A stretch of 64,000 nt of DNA. It comes from Adlercreutzia sp. ZJ304. GTDB lineage: Bacteria; Actinomycetota; Coriobacteriia; Coriobacteriales; Eggerthellaceae. How positions within the stretch are numbered: position 1 is the first letter of the stretch; each line of letters begins with the position of its first letter. The DNA lies in NCBI RefSeq assembly GCF_011039075.1, contig NZ_JAAKEG010000006.1:1-64000 (forward strand), in the 5' to 3' direction. The notes beneath the pieces are model-generated. The model was not told the DNA's origin. It made no database searches and saw only the letters and a program-made list of their open reading frames with translations. The position numbers and the translations under genes are program-made. Positions 17,740 through 26,231 of the stretch are shown here, in pieces.

Positions 17740-19314
17740 ATGGGCGATGTACTCGACCGGAAAAGCTCGTTTGGCGAAAACCGCTATATTGATACACGCG
17801 CAGCCATAGATGAAGCCGTGCCATTCACTCAAGCTGTAATAGACGGGCTGGCTCCCAGTGGGGGTTTGTATGTTCCTCAAAGCATTCCGCGTTTTCCTTT
17901 AGAGCGCATATTGGAACTTGCCGATTTGCCCTACAGCGAACGCGCGGCGGATATATACAGCGCTTTCAATATAGATATTCCCGATACAGATATTCACGAA
18001 TTGATGCACAAAAGCTACGGAGACAATTTCGATACCGTAGATGTGTGTCCAATTCAAAAACTTGATGAAGATGTGCATGTCTTAGAACTTTGGCACGGTC
18101 CTACTAGCGCGTTTAAAGATATGGCTTTGCAATGTCTGCCCAACTTTTTTGCAGCTAGCGCCGATGTCTTGCGTGAACGCGGACAGCTTGACAATAACTT
18201 TTGCATTTTAGTTGCCACATCGGGCGACACTGGAAAAGCTGCACTAGAAGGCTTCAAAGGCGTTAAAGGCGTGAATGTAGGCGTATTGTTCCCCGATGGA
18301 GGCGTTAGCGATATACAGCGCAAACAAATGGTGACGACCACCGGCGACAATGTTTGCGTTTGGGCAGTACGCGGTAATTTCGATGATTGCCAAACCGGCG
18401 TAAAAAAGGTATTCGGCGACGATGCTTTTGCGTCCCAACTAAAAAGCGATGCAAATGTAGCGTTATCTAGCGCCAATTCGATTAACTGGGGACGACTGCT
18501 TCCACAAATTGTTTATTACGTATCAAGTTATGCCGAGTTAGTAGCTGAAGGGAATGTAAGCGCAGGCGACCCAATAGATGTATGTGTACCTACTGGCAAT
18601 TTTGGCAATATATTAGCTGCTTGGTATGCCAGACAAATGGGAACACCGATAGAAAACCTGTTTTGTGCAAGTAACGAAAACCGGGTTCTTACCGATTTTA
18701 TAAACACTGGCATATATGACATATCTGATCGCGAATTTGTTCTTACACCATCTCCTTCCATGGATATATTGGTATCTTCAAATTTAGAGCGACAGCTTTT
18801 TGAACTGTCCGGGCGCAATGGTCAAGCCATTTCAGAATGGATGACCAGCTTAAATGCTGAAAAGCGTTTCCAAGCCGACCCCGACACAACAAAAGCTATG
18901 CAGGCTGTGTTCAAAGGCGAATCGGTTAGCAACAACGACTGCCTTAACGCTATAAAAAGCGTATTTGACAAGTATGATTACCTAATGGACCCCCACACCG
19001 CTGTCTCTTATACTGCCGGAATGAGGCTACGCAAAGATAATCCGCTACTAATAATCAGCACTGCACATTGGGCAAAGTTCGGCGATAATGTATACCGCGC
19101 TTTGCATGGCATAGCACCAGAGCAATCGCTACCGCAAGATATTGCTTCTCTTACCGGCTGTCAGCTAAACGAGCTGATTGCAAAAGAAACCGGCAAGTGG
19201 GGCATACCTAAACGTCTGGCAAACTTAGATGCTATGCCTATACGGTTCTCTGAGGTTATCGACGGTAATCAGAGCGCCATAGAGCAAGCCATAGCAACGT
19301 TTCTAGAACACTAA
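17740..19314 (+). CDS. thrC: Threonine synthase
   Basis: This PLP enzyme makes threonine from O-phosphohomoserine. The 524-residue length puts it with the longer ThrC class. The PLP lysine lies in HGPTSAFKDMA, and the phosphate-binding loop is ATSGDTGKAALEGF. The N-terminal YIDTRAAIDEAVPFTQAVIDGLAPSGGLYVP segments are characteristic. AAGGAGGG six bases before the ATG at 17740 fixes the start; the frame also opens at 17698. The regulator gene 16 bases downstream may be co-transcribed. Confidence 0.95.
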   Translation: MGDVLDRKSSFGENRYIDTRAAIDEAVPFTQAVIDGLAPSGGLYVPQSIPRFPLERILELADLPYSERAADIYSAFNIDIPDTDIHELMHKSYGDNFDTVDVCPIQKLDEDVHVLELWHGPTSAFKDMALQCLPNFFAASADVLRERGQLDNNFCILVATSGDTGKAALEGFKGVKGVNVGVLFPDGGVSDIQRKQMVTTTGDNVCVWAVRGNFDDCQTGVKKVFGDDAFASQLKSDANVALSSANSINWGRLLPQIVYYVSSYAELVAEGNVSAGDPIDVCVPTGNFGNILAAWYARQMGTPIENLFCASNENRVLTDFINTGIYDISDREFVLTPSPSMDILVSSNLERQLFELSGRNGQAISEWMTSLNAEKRFQADPDTTKAMQAVFKGESVSNNDCLNAIKSVFDKYDYLMDPHTAVSYTAGMRLRKDNPLLIISTAHWAKFGDNVYRALHGIAPEQSLPQDIASLTGCQLNELIAKETGKWGIPKRLANLDAMPIRFSEVIDGNQSAIEQAIATFLEH

Positions 19315-19330
19315 AGGAGATATGGTTCTA

Positions 19331-19669
19331 ATGAAACTTAATAACTTGCAAACAAACATTCGCCTTTCCATAGTTAACCCCGATTCTCAAAGCAATTCTG
19401 TTTTTGGGCGCGGAATCGCCAATTTGTGCATGGGTGTACGCGAAAAAGGCTCTCTTAATGCTGCCGCCAAAGAAATGGGCATGGCGTACAGTAAAGCTTG
19501 GCGCATTATTAAAGACACAGAAGCGGCTCTAGGAATGCAGCTATTAATTCGCGATGGTGCACACGGAAGCGAACTTACCGAAGATGGCAATAAACTCCTA
19601 GATCTGTATTGCTCTATTAACGAGAAAGTCTCTCAGGAAGCGCTCGAACTCTACAAGGAAATGCTCTAA
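19331..19669 (+). CDS. ModE-like winged-helix (LysR-type HTH) regulator
   Basis: This 112-residue DNA-binding protein matches the N-terminal domain of ModE: FGRGIANLCMGVREKGSLNAAAKEMGMAYSKAWRIIKDTEAALG, then LLIRDGAHGSELTEDGNKLL. It has no molybdate-binding (Mop/TOBE) domain, so the ligand is unknown. Stand-alone domains like this occur in many anaerobes near molybdate and oxidoreductase genes. AAGGAGA lies about nine bases before the ATG at 19331; an ATG at 19322 is too close to it. Its last 72 bases overlap the convergent zinc-ribbon gene. Confidence 0.85.
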   Translation: MKLNNLQTNIRLSIVNPDSQSNSVFGRGIANLCMGVREKGSLNAAAKEMGMAYSKAWRIIKDTEAALGMQLLIRDGAHGSELTEDGNKLLDLYCSINEKVSQEALELYKEML

Positions 19670-19861
19670 TAAGCTGCTGGTGTTTGTTTCTGAAGTCTTT
19701 TCAATATGCTCTGCGCAATGCATGCTTGTACTGCTTGAGTTTGCTTGTTCGGCATTGGCAAACTCAACAGAGCAGGGTTTATTATCGAACTGATACATAC
19801 AGCCATAACATACGTCCATATCGTCAAATATTGATGTATTGCATACCGGGCATTGCTTCAT
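19598..19861 (-). CDS. Small zinc-ribbon protein at the end of the tad operon
   Basis: This 87-residue protein starts with a zinc-ribbon-like half, CPVC then CYGC 13 residues later, followed by a Ser/Glu-rich linker and a C-terminal amphipathic segment (LLEHFLVEFERFLRDFLVNR). Its ATG overlaps the stop of the DUF192 gene by four bases (ATGA), which strongly supports that it is translated. I do not recognise a function. The 3' end overlaps the convergent ModE-like gene by 72 bases. Confidence 0.65.
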   Translation of the reverse strand: MKQCPVCNTSIFDDMDVCYGCMYQFDNKPCSVEFANAEQANSSSTSMHCAEHIEKTSETNTSSLLEHFLVEFERFLRDFLVNRAIQI

Positions 19862-20307
19862 TTTTGTTCTCCCCTTCGATATGTATTGTTGCCATGCGGA
19901 GTGCCTAATTTAATAACGTCCCCCACACATAGCCAATCTCCGTCACGCGAAAATCTTTCTGCAACCATAGAAGCATGTTTATTTTTCAAGCGTTTCCGTA
20001 CACCAACTCCTCTATACACTTCTAACACTCCACCATCTTTAGTAATGAAAGCTATATCTAGTGGATGCCGCATTCCAAAAGTATGCACATCGTGACATGG
20101 CACTAATAAGCGTGTTACTTCATCTGGGTCGCGAAACAACATGCCACGAAGACGCTGCGTAGTAGTTGATGCCAATTCTATAGGCTGCGCCTCGCCGCTA
20201 ACATCCATAAACCACTTAGTCGTACCCTCATCTTTTGTTAATCTTGACGAGTATGCAATACCACACTTCCCAATTCTCCTGTCTGTGCAAACTCCACCAT
20301 GATCCAT
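19858..20307 (-). CDS. DUF192 family protein
   Basis: The DUF192 core is clear from about residue 45: ASTTTQRLRGMLFRDP, then a CHDVHTFGMRHPLDIAFIT stretch, and GDVIKLG near the C terminus. The family is small and of unknown biochemical role. DUF192 genes are recurrent neighbours of Tad genes in actinobacteria. The ATG at 20307 has a GGAGG site nine bases upstream but overlaps the upstream gene by 70 bases. An internal ATG at 20208 would start right at the domain but has a weaker site, so the start is uncertain. Confidence 0.8.
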   Translation of the reverse strand: MDHGGVCTDRRIGKCGIAYSSRLTKDEGTTKWFMDVSGEAQPIELASTTTQRLRGMLFRDPDEVTRLLVPCHDVHTFGMRHPLDIAFITKDGGVLEVYRGVGVRKRLKNKHASMVAERFSRDGDWLCVGDVIKLGTPHGNNTYRRGEQK

Positions 20308-20756
20308 TTACACGCACCTCCATCTTTCACATAGGTAGATACTCCCTCTTCTCCAGAAGAACATTCCACCCATCCGTTTTTACTAAGTTCAGTCTTTATG
20401 TAAGCTTGCAATTCACTAGCACGAGAATCGCAAATTATCCCTATCACAGACCAATCATTTACAATCCAAATATCCCAGCCCTGTTCGGGCTGTGCAATCT
20501 CATCTGAAAACCAATTTGGCAATTCATTGCAGGACACAGACTTCAAATTAGTTTCCTGCAAAACATCCGTAATACTTTTATCCTCTTTTAGCCCGTCCCA
20601 AACATGTTCTACAAACGTGTCTTCTAAGCCCTCAGCCTCAGCCTTTGAAGACAGCATGCATGCTGCAATAAAAACCATCGCAAGCACCGCTATAGCTATA
20701 ACTGCATTTCCCGCACGCCTTCTTTGGGCTGACATTAGCTCCATTTCTTTATCCAT
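20238..20756 (-). CDS. Single-pass membrane protein in the tad operon, unknown function
   Basis: This 172-residue protein has one N-terminal hydrophobic helix (AVIAIAVLAMVFIAACML) after a short basic start, and an exported domain of about 135 residues. The helix could be a signal anchor. AACM is only a weak lipobox, so lipidation is unlikely. The domain has four Cys (SVSCNELP, IICDSRA, ECSSGEE, GACKWIM) that could form two disulfides. I recognise no family. Its position after the TadE-like gene and before DUF192 suggests a role in pilus assembly or surface display. Confidence 0.65.
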   Translation of the reverse strand: MDKEMELMSAQRRRAGNAVIAIAVLAMVFIAACMLSSKAEAEGLEDTFVEHVWDGLKEDKSITDVLQETNLKSVSCNELPNWFSDEIAQPEQGWDIWIVNDWSVIGIICDSRASELQAYIKTELSKNGWVECSSGEEGVSTYVKDGGACKWIMVEFAQTGELGSVVLHTRQD

Positions 20757-20770
20757 AGTCTTCGCTTTCT

Positions 20771-21223
20771 CTAAAGCAACATTCCGGGTTTGTATGTGCT
20801 TATCACCAATGTTGTAGCGTGGCTTAATTTCGGTAAGCCAATTCCAAAAACGCTTTGCTGTAGACCCATTCCAAACAAAGTCGGCGAATACTGCATCGTT
20901 GCGGTGTATTTCGAATGTTCACCGCTTTGCTCTACAACTACCCGACAATCGCTGCAAACAGAACCCATCTGCGACTCTATAGCAGCCTTAATTCTGTCAA
21001 CCGATTCTGCTGCTGTTTGTTCATATGCAGGAGATGTTGCAACTGTACGAATAGCATTTCTGCTAACGCGATCAAATTCGGCGCATTCACTAAAAAATGT
21101 GCAAGCATTCACAGCTATAACTGCAATTATCAGCACTACCGGAAACACAGCAGCTAGCTCTACAGTCATTTGCCCGCGCGCATCTCTTGCAAGCATCAAA
21201 GTTCTTGGAAGTATAGAAGCCAT
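20771..21223 (-). CDS. TadE-like pseudopilin (second copy)
   Basis: This 150-residue protein starts with a basic leader and the class III prepilin site RG-QMTVE, cleaved after Gly with Glu at +5, then a hydrophobic helix (FPVVLIIAVIAVNACTFF). The rest is extracellular, with two Cys. The start at 21223 overlaps the upstream stop by one base (TAATG), indicating coupled translation with the TadG-like gene. TadE-type pseudopilins are needed for Flp pilus biogenesis. Confidence 0.8.
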   Translation of the reverse strand: MASILPRTLMLARDARGQMTVELAAVFPVVLIIAVIAVNACTFFSECAEFDRVSRNAIRTVATSPAYEQTAAESVDRIKAAIESQMGSVCSDCRVVVEQSGEHSKYTATMQYSPTLFGMGLQQSVFGIGLPKLSHATTLVISTYKPGMLL

Positions 21224-23376
21224 TACTGCCACGACCTTATTCCCGCAATGCTAGCTGCAGCACCAGCGACTGAATTTATACAATTAGCCACCATAGTTGC
21301 ACCTTCTTGTTCCGTTTCTTGAGGCACAGTAATCTTTATGGGAATAACTACATCTCCCACTGGAAACTCTATGTCGGCAATTGCTATTTCTCCATCCGCT
21401 ATTCCGCTTGCATCCATCTGCGCATTTGCCCCAGCTGCAAGAGCTGAAAACAAGTCGGTTGAAGAATTTGAAGCCAAAAGTGCCGATTGTTTTATTTGGG
21501 AATACCTAACAGCAAATTGTCCCGTATCACGCGCCGCTACACTTCCCGTATTAACGAGTATCGGTTTAAGAGAGTCAAGTTGAACAGGTTCAAGCCCGAT
21601 AGCCTGAAACACGCTACTAAGTTCGCCTGCTGCCCAATCTCCAAGCCCACTAATCGTGGTCGTATGAATACTATTTAATGCCCGAGACACCCCATCGCTT
21701 AAAGCCGATTGCCCATCTTCAAAAGCGCGCAGCAAAGTTGACCAACTATCTAATACAACCTTTCCAACGCCTACAGCTGCACTATCAATATCTGCAACAC
21801 CATCCAATAAAGATGTAATAACAGATGAAGCGCTATCGGATGAATCGCCAATTAACGTTGCTCCAGATACTGCTGCCCGTGTTCCAAAAGTTTGCCCAGA
21901 TGCTATAAACGTATTTTCAAAACCTGCAGAAGCGTCATTAGATGCAGTATTTACTACCATCGCTATAGCGCCATATCGTCCGGGCGGTAGCGCGTGTATC
22001 CGGCGAGATTCAGTATCGGCAATAACATCAGCAATACCCTGAAATAAATTCTTCGATTCTTCCTGCACCTGAGTTTTTAGAGGTTCAAGTTCTTCCATTA
22101 CCTCGTTATATTCATCACATGCCCGCCGTACCTCTTGGTAGTGATATTCAAACCCACTAGATACATTAGTTGTAGCAGAAGCTATATTAGCTATCGACTC
22201 TATGGTGAAATGGCATCTTTCGCATTCCGCATAGTTTGCATTCTCCATTTCTCGCACAGATACCTCATACGTATAACCATCAGCTGCCGAACACGCACCC
22301 CACGCATGCACAGTTTCTGTATCGTCACTTTCTGTTACAGGAAAAAGCTGCTTGGTATACAAGCTGGTTGAGCGCATTTCCTCTAGATTTCTAAATAGTT
22401 TTGGAAAAGTACAGCGCTCGTCACTTGCTTCAAAATATGCTTGTCTTATTTCCGTATAAGCATAATCATAGTAATACATGCGCAAAACTGAATCTGACGC
22501 ATGCTCGTCATGATCGTCCCAATAATAATCTTCGTTATCGTATCGTTCGGAATAATAGTACTTCGCTCGCAAAAGCGCAGTTTTGAAGGACCACGTATCT
22601 GCACTTTCATAAAGCGGGTTATACTCTGCGCCAAACCCTGCCAAACTGTTGAACCGCTCATACATACACGCCGAAGGATTACGCCCACAATCCGCTTCAT
22701 ACCCCGCGCGTTTCGCTTCGTCTGCCCTCTGAGCTAAATGTTCTACCTCAGCTGATTTTTCCCTAATATCAGGCACTAAGTCTTCAACATACTGCCCCGT
22801 TTCTAATAAATTGTCAGAAACTTTTCCTATGGGTTCTCCTTTAGCGGGAACAAGCATTGCTAAAGGAAAATAACTTGAATACATATCGCCATCTATATTA
22901 TTTGCTTTCCCAATCTCTGCAGCAGCCGCAGCACTTAAAAACGGCAGCATCTGTTGCAGTCTATTAAGCCCCTCAGCTGCTTTTTCAGAAAACTTATCGC
23001 GCGCCTGTGCGGTTTTTGTAGCCGCATTTATTATGTTTGCAGATAGTTCAGACAGCGGCGGTATACACGCAGTTACTATTCCCACTCCATATAAGGTACC
23101 CGCAAGAAGCGTCATACTTAGCACTATCGCATCACACGTATTGGCGGCAATCATGAACTCTGCCACTTCGTTTTCAGCCGCCAGCGATGCAACGTCAGCC
23201 ACTTCTTGAATATCTGCTGCAGCACTTTGTATTTTGTAAAGTTGCGCTGCCGAAAAAATAAGTGCAAGTGATAAAAACATGGACACAGCCATGCTTACTG
23301 TTGTTATTCCCCTCTCGTCCCTGAAGACACAGACCGCCCTGCATTTTTGCCACCATCGAAAACCGCAACGCCGCAT
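21223..23376 (-). CDS. TadG-like large pilus-assembly protein
   Basis: The 717-residue protein has a short Arg/Trp-rich cytoplasmic start, a hydrophobic helix (VSMAVSMFLSLALIFSAAQLYKIQSAAADIQEVADVASLAA) of TadG type, and a long extracellular region with Cys-containing loops. Unlike the smaller pseudopilins it lacks Glu at +5 of the cleavage-like site (RG-ITTVS), so it is probably not processed. The ATG at 23376 overlaps the upstream stop (TGATG). TadG-like proteins anchor or tip Flp pili; here the exact role is inference. Confidence 0.75.
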   Translation of the reverse strand: MRRCGFRWWQKCRAVCVFRDERGITTVSMAVSMFLSLALIFSAAQLYKIQSAAADIQEVADVASLAAENEVAEFMIAANTCDAIVLSMTLLAGTLYGVGIVTACIPPLSELSANIINAATKTAQARDKFSEKAAEGLNRLQQMLPFLSAAAAAEIGKANNIDGDMYSSYFPLAMLVPAKGEPIGKVSDNLLETGQYVEDLVPDIREKSAEVEHLAQRADEAKRAGYEADCGRNPSACMYERFNSLAGFGAEYNPLYESADTWSFKTALLRAKYYYSERYDNEDYYWDDHDEHASDSVLRMYYYDYAYTEIRQAYFEASDERCTFPKLFRNLEEMRSTSLYTKQLFPVTESDDTETVHAWGACSAADGYTYEVSVREMENANYAECERCHFTIESIANIASATTNVSSGFEYHYQEVRRACDEYNEVMEELEPLKTQVQEESKNLFQGIADVIADTESRRIHALPPGRYGAIAMVVNTASNDASAGFENTFIASGQTFGTRAAVSGATLIGDSSDSASSVITSLLDGVADIDSAAVGVGKVVLDSWSTLLRAFEDGQSALSDGVSRALNSIHTTTISGLGDWAAGELSSVFQAIGLEPVQLDSLKPILVNTGSVAARDTGQFAVRYSQIKQSALLASNSSTDLFSALAAGANAQMDASGIADGEIAIADIEFPVGDVVIPIKITVPQETEQEGATMVANCINSVAGAAASIAGIRSWQ

Positions 23377-23876
23377 CAGAACCACTCCCCAACCATATCT
23401 TGTGGTGAAGATCCATCCATGCTGGCAATCGCCCAATCAGGCTGCGTTTGTTGTTCACATTCCACATGCACTTCCAAATTTCCCGAAGCATTTACCAATC
23501 CCAACAGCGAAGCTCCCGCATCTAGTAAAGGCAGCGGACGTATTTGATTTGTTATGGTTACTTTTGCGATTGATGAGCCATCTAACCCCTGCAAGCCTAT
23601 ATCCCAAGAACAGCCACTACTGTGAACATGAAATATATCTACCTGTGGAACAGCGGACAGTCTCCGCCTTATGAAGTCTTCACATATTTGGCTATCTGCC
23701 GAAGATGATGTAGCCAGTAACCTACACCCTTCCGCTGCGGCATTCTGCATCACTATACGATCGTAGAGCACTATGCTTGGTTGTAACAGCAAAAGAGCCA
23801 GCAACATAAGAATGGGCAGAGCAAACGCCGCCTCAACCGTTGCCTGACCTTTGCATTTATCAGAAGCAGAAAACAT
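23376..23876 (-). CDS. TadE-like pseudopilin
   Basis: This 166-residue protein has the prepilin-type site KG-QATVEAAF, with Glu at +5, and a hydrophobic helix (LPILMLLALLLLQPSIVLY), followed by an extracellular domain with Cys pairs. It matches TadE. It starts 17 bases before the stop of the small pilin gene and ends one base into the TadG-like gene, so all are translated as a chain. Confidence 0.82.
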   Translation of the reverse strand: MFSASDKCKGQATVEAAFALPILMLLALLLLQPSIVLYDRIVMQNAAAEGCRLLATSSSADSQICEDFIRRRLSAVPQVDIFHVHSSGCSWDIGLQGLDGSSIAKVTITNQIRPLPLLDAGASLLGLVNASGNLEVHVECEQQTQPDWAIASMDGSSPQDMVGEWF

Positions 23877-24042
23877 CTATGGCACCCCCGACCGATCCCT
23901 GAACGTTATGAGATGCAGCAGCTATAGAATGCTGGATGAACACTCCATCACTTACCACAGATGAAAGAGCACCCAAAACAACAACGATACATAAAATTGC
24001 TCCAAGCACCACGGCATATTCCACGCTAGATTGCCCGCGCAC
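23860..24042 (-). CDS. Small Flp-type pilin-like protein
   Basis: From the GTG at 24042 the gene encodes 60 residues: VRG-QSSVEYAVVLGA with Glu at +5 and Tyr at +6 (the Flp signature), one hydrophobic helix, and a short tail ending in DVFCF. It follows the main Flp gene by five bases. The longer open frame to 24321 runs over that gene and is not believable. The start is uncertain because no strong ribosome site precedes the GTG. It may be a minor pilin or short pseudopilin. Confidence 0.6.
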   Translation of the reverse strand: MRGQSSVEYAVVLGAILCIVVVLGALSSVVSDGVFIQHSIAAASHNVQGSVGGAIDVFCF

Positions 24043-24047
24043 GCTAG

Positions 24048-24302
24048 CTATAAGCTGTTTATTCCGTCGGAAATAGCCGCCCACAATTCTTCCAATTTTG
24101 GACGGAATATGGTTATTGCCAAAATCGCAATTACTACCAAGACCCCCACAAGTATTGCGTACTCTGTAGTGCCTTGACCTCTCTCGCAAACTAGCTTCGC
24201 TTGCGCACGACTTACTAAATTGCGCATACAATCTTCTAGCTGTCTTTGCGCTGTATGCATCCTGCACTTTGCGCTTTGTACAAATCTGTTCATTCCATAC
24301 AT
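24048..24302 (-). CDS. flp: Flp-family type IVb pilin
   Basis: This 84-residue prepilin has a leader of about 50 residues, longer than usual, then ERG-QGTTEYAILVG with Glu at +5 and Tyr at +6, and a hydrophobic helix and short tail. This is the major pilin signature. The ATG at 24302 has GAAAGGAGA upstream. Leader removal needs a TadV-type prepilin peptidase, which is not in this window. Confidence 0.85.
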   Translation of the reverse strand: MYGMNRFVQSAKCRMHTAQRQLEDCMRNLVSRAQAKLVCERGQGTTEYAILVGVLVVIAILAITIFRPKLEELWAAISDGINSL

Positions 24303-24321
24303 AAACGTTCTCCTTTCCCAT

Positions 24322-25257
24322 CTAAAAACCGCCACCTATCATCTCTAGCAAAACAGGTCCAAGCACCATGATTAACATGGCAGGAAGAATCAATGTTCCT
24401 GTAGGAACCATCATCTTTACAGGTGCTTTTGCGACCTGTTCTTGCTTATTTGATCTGTATGTAACGCGCGCCTCTCGTGCTGCGGCTTCCAAGCTTTCCA
24501 CCATTGAAGTTCCAAACCTAATAGAGCGCACAATTGTCTCTACCACTCGCATAAATATGATTGAGTTATACGACTCTGCTAATTCACGCAAAGATTCATC
24601 GCGACGCTGTAGCCCCGATACCCATTTCTTCTCGGCAAGTGTAAATTCGCTAGCCAAAATTGTGTTAAAACGCGCCGAATAAATTTGCAGGCTACGATCG
24701 AAAGAAAGCCCACTTCGCATTCCTATAGCAACAACATCCAACATTTCTGGTAGATGTCTTTCCATTTCACTTGTGCGCCAATCAACTCTATGCTTCAAAG
24801 CGCGTTTCGGTGCTGTAGCACCTAAAAAGCAGCCAACTATCCCCAACACTATGGCAAACGCCCCAGAAACCATTACCCCTAAAAGCGCCCCTAGCAAAGC
24901 GCATGCGACAGACAATTTCACACGCGCAGCGCAAAAACCACCTTCACTTATAGCTCCTTGAAATCCAGCAAAAGTAACGTTCCGCTCAAGCCAGATTGAC
25001 TTCGCGAATATATTTGGCAAACGTAAAGTGGCACCATTTGTTTCGCTTATCGTTTCGCGGCGCAATAGTTCAATCACTTTTACATCTATAGCTGAGCCGC
25101 CCTCCGCTATATTCAAATTGTCGTTTTCCCGAACTCGCACTTTATCTTTATGTCGAGAACGCTGCTGAAGATGCTTCACGAAAATATATGCGTTATAGCC
25201 AGCTCCGCTGGCAAATCCCATCGCAGCACAAACCGTAACGGCTGATAAAGTAGACAC
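24322..25257 (-). CDS. TadC-like type II secretion system F-family protein
   Basis: This 311-residue inner-membrane platform protein has a T2SSF domain in the C-terminal two thirds: ERHLPEMLDVVAIGMRSGLSFDRSLQIYS, FGTSMVESLEAAARE, and a terminal hydrophobic segment (LPAMLIMVLGPVLLEM). It pairs with the TadB-like protein in the Flp assembly platform. The start is a GTG with GGGGG upstream. The gap to TadB is five bases. Confidence 0.88.
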   Translation of the reverse strand: MSTLSAVTVCAAMGFASGAGYNAYIFVKHLQQRSRHKDKVRVRENDNLNIAEGGSAIDVKVIELLRRETISETNGATLRLPNIFAKSIWLERNVTFAGFQGAISEGGFCAARVKLSVACALLGALLGVMVSGAFAIVLGIVGCFLGATAPKRALKHRVDWRTSEMERHLPEMLDVVAIGMRSGLSFDRSLQIYSARFNTILASEFTLAEKKWVSGLQRRDESLRELAESYNSIIFMRVVETIVRSIRFGTSMVESLEAAAREARVTYRSNKQEQVAKAPVKMMVPTGTLILPAMLIMVLGPVLLEMIGGGF

Positions 25258-25262
25258 CTAAA

Positions 25263-26231
25263 TTACCCCCTACCTATCTGAAGCATATGCCTTACCGTCA
25301 GCACGCCCACAAGCTGCATAATTAAAGCCACCGCAAGCAAACCCATGCCCGCTAAACTGGTGAAAAATGGTGTTAGAAATCCCGGACTTACCAGCGAAAA
25401 AATTGCTACCAATACAAACGGCATAACAGTTACTATACTGGCGGACAGTCTTGCTTGTGCTGTTTGCACCCGAAGCGAACGCATCAAATCCAATTCATTT
25501 ACAACCGATTCACGCGCAGTTTCCAAAACAGGTGCAATGCTGCCGCCGCTTTGATGCTGCACATCTAAAGCAACAGCTACAAACGACAATTCAGGTACAT
25601 GATCGCTAGACCGCATAACAGACAGCGCTTCTTCAACAGATGCACCCATCTGAAGCCTTCGTGCAGCTACGCCAAATAGCTTTCCTAGCGCTCCACTGCA
25701 TTCTTTGGCCGTTTGCTGAAGTGTTTGCGAAAGAGACAACCCCGACCTAAAGCACACCCCCATGCATCTAAGTGCATCTGGTATCTGTTCGCGCATCGCC
25801 AAACTACGCTTCTCAAAACGGTTACGCACATACACAGATAAAGCCACTACGCACAAACACGAAACCGCAACACCGCACACGACAGACATTGTAATTAAGC
25901 CAGCCAACACACCCACACCAGCCACAACAACCAACATCAGCGAAATCAACGCCTGCGGCGTAGTAGGAATATCGCGCCCTTCTAACAATTCAACACTTTC
26001 TTCAGCTACCTTTTTAATACTGGGAATACCAACAATTTTTGCCGCCAACGGTCTAAAAGGTTCAATTCCTTTCGATATGCGCAACAAAACGCGCTCTCGT
26101 CTATTCGGCGCTAATGCACTAGCAGCCGCATTCCTCCTGCGCCAAGCGCCATCCAAAATTAGACCTAGCGCCACACCGCATGCAGCCGCCAAAACAATTG
26201 CCGCTATTCCACACGCGCCATACGCTTCCAT
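25263..26231 (-). CDS. TadB-like type II secretion system F-family protein
   Basis: This 322-residue membrane protein has N-terminal and central hydrophobic helices and the T2SSF motif EQIPDALRCMGVCFRSGLSLSQTLQQ, with GGSIAPVLETARESV. It starts within the 3' end of the CpaF/TadA gene (28-base overlap) and has AGGAGGTG before its ATG. Its role is the platform on which the ATPase drives pilus growth. Confidence 0.88.
   Translation of the reverse strand: MEAYGACGIAAIVLAAACGVALGLILDGAWRRRNAAASALAPNRRERVLLRISKGIEPFRPLAAKIVGIPSIKKVAEESVELLEGRDIPTTPQALISLMLVVVAGVGVLAGLITMSVVCGVAVSCLCVVALSVYVRNRFEKRSLAMREQIPDALRCMGVCFRSGLSLSQTLQQTAKECSGALGKLFGVAARRLQMGASVEEALSVMRSSDHVPELSFVAVALDVQHQSGGSIAPVLETARESVVNELDLMRSLRVQTAQARLSASIVTVMPFVLVAIFSLVSPGFLTPFFTSLAGMGLLAVALIMQLVGVLTVRHMLQIGRG

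Noticed and set aside
23860-24321. Long form of the small pilin gene
   Set aside because: The upstream 90 codons run through the Flp gene in another frame; pilin features begin only at the GTG at 24042.
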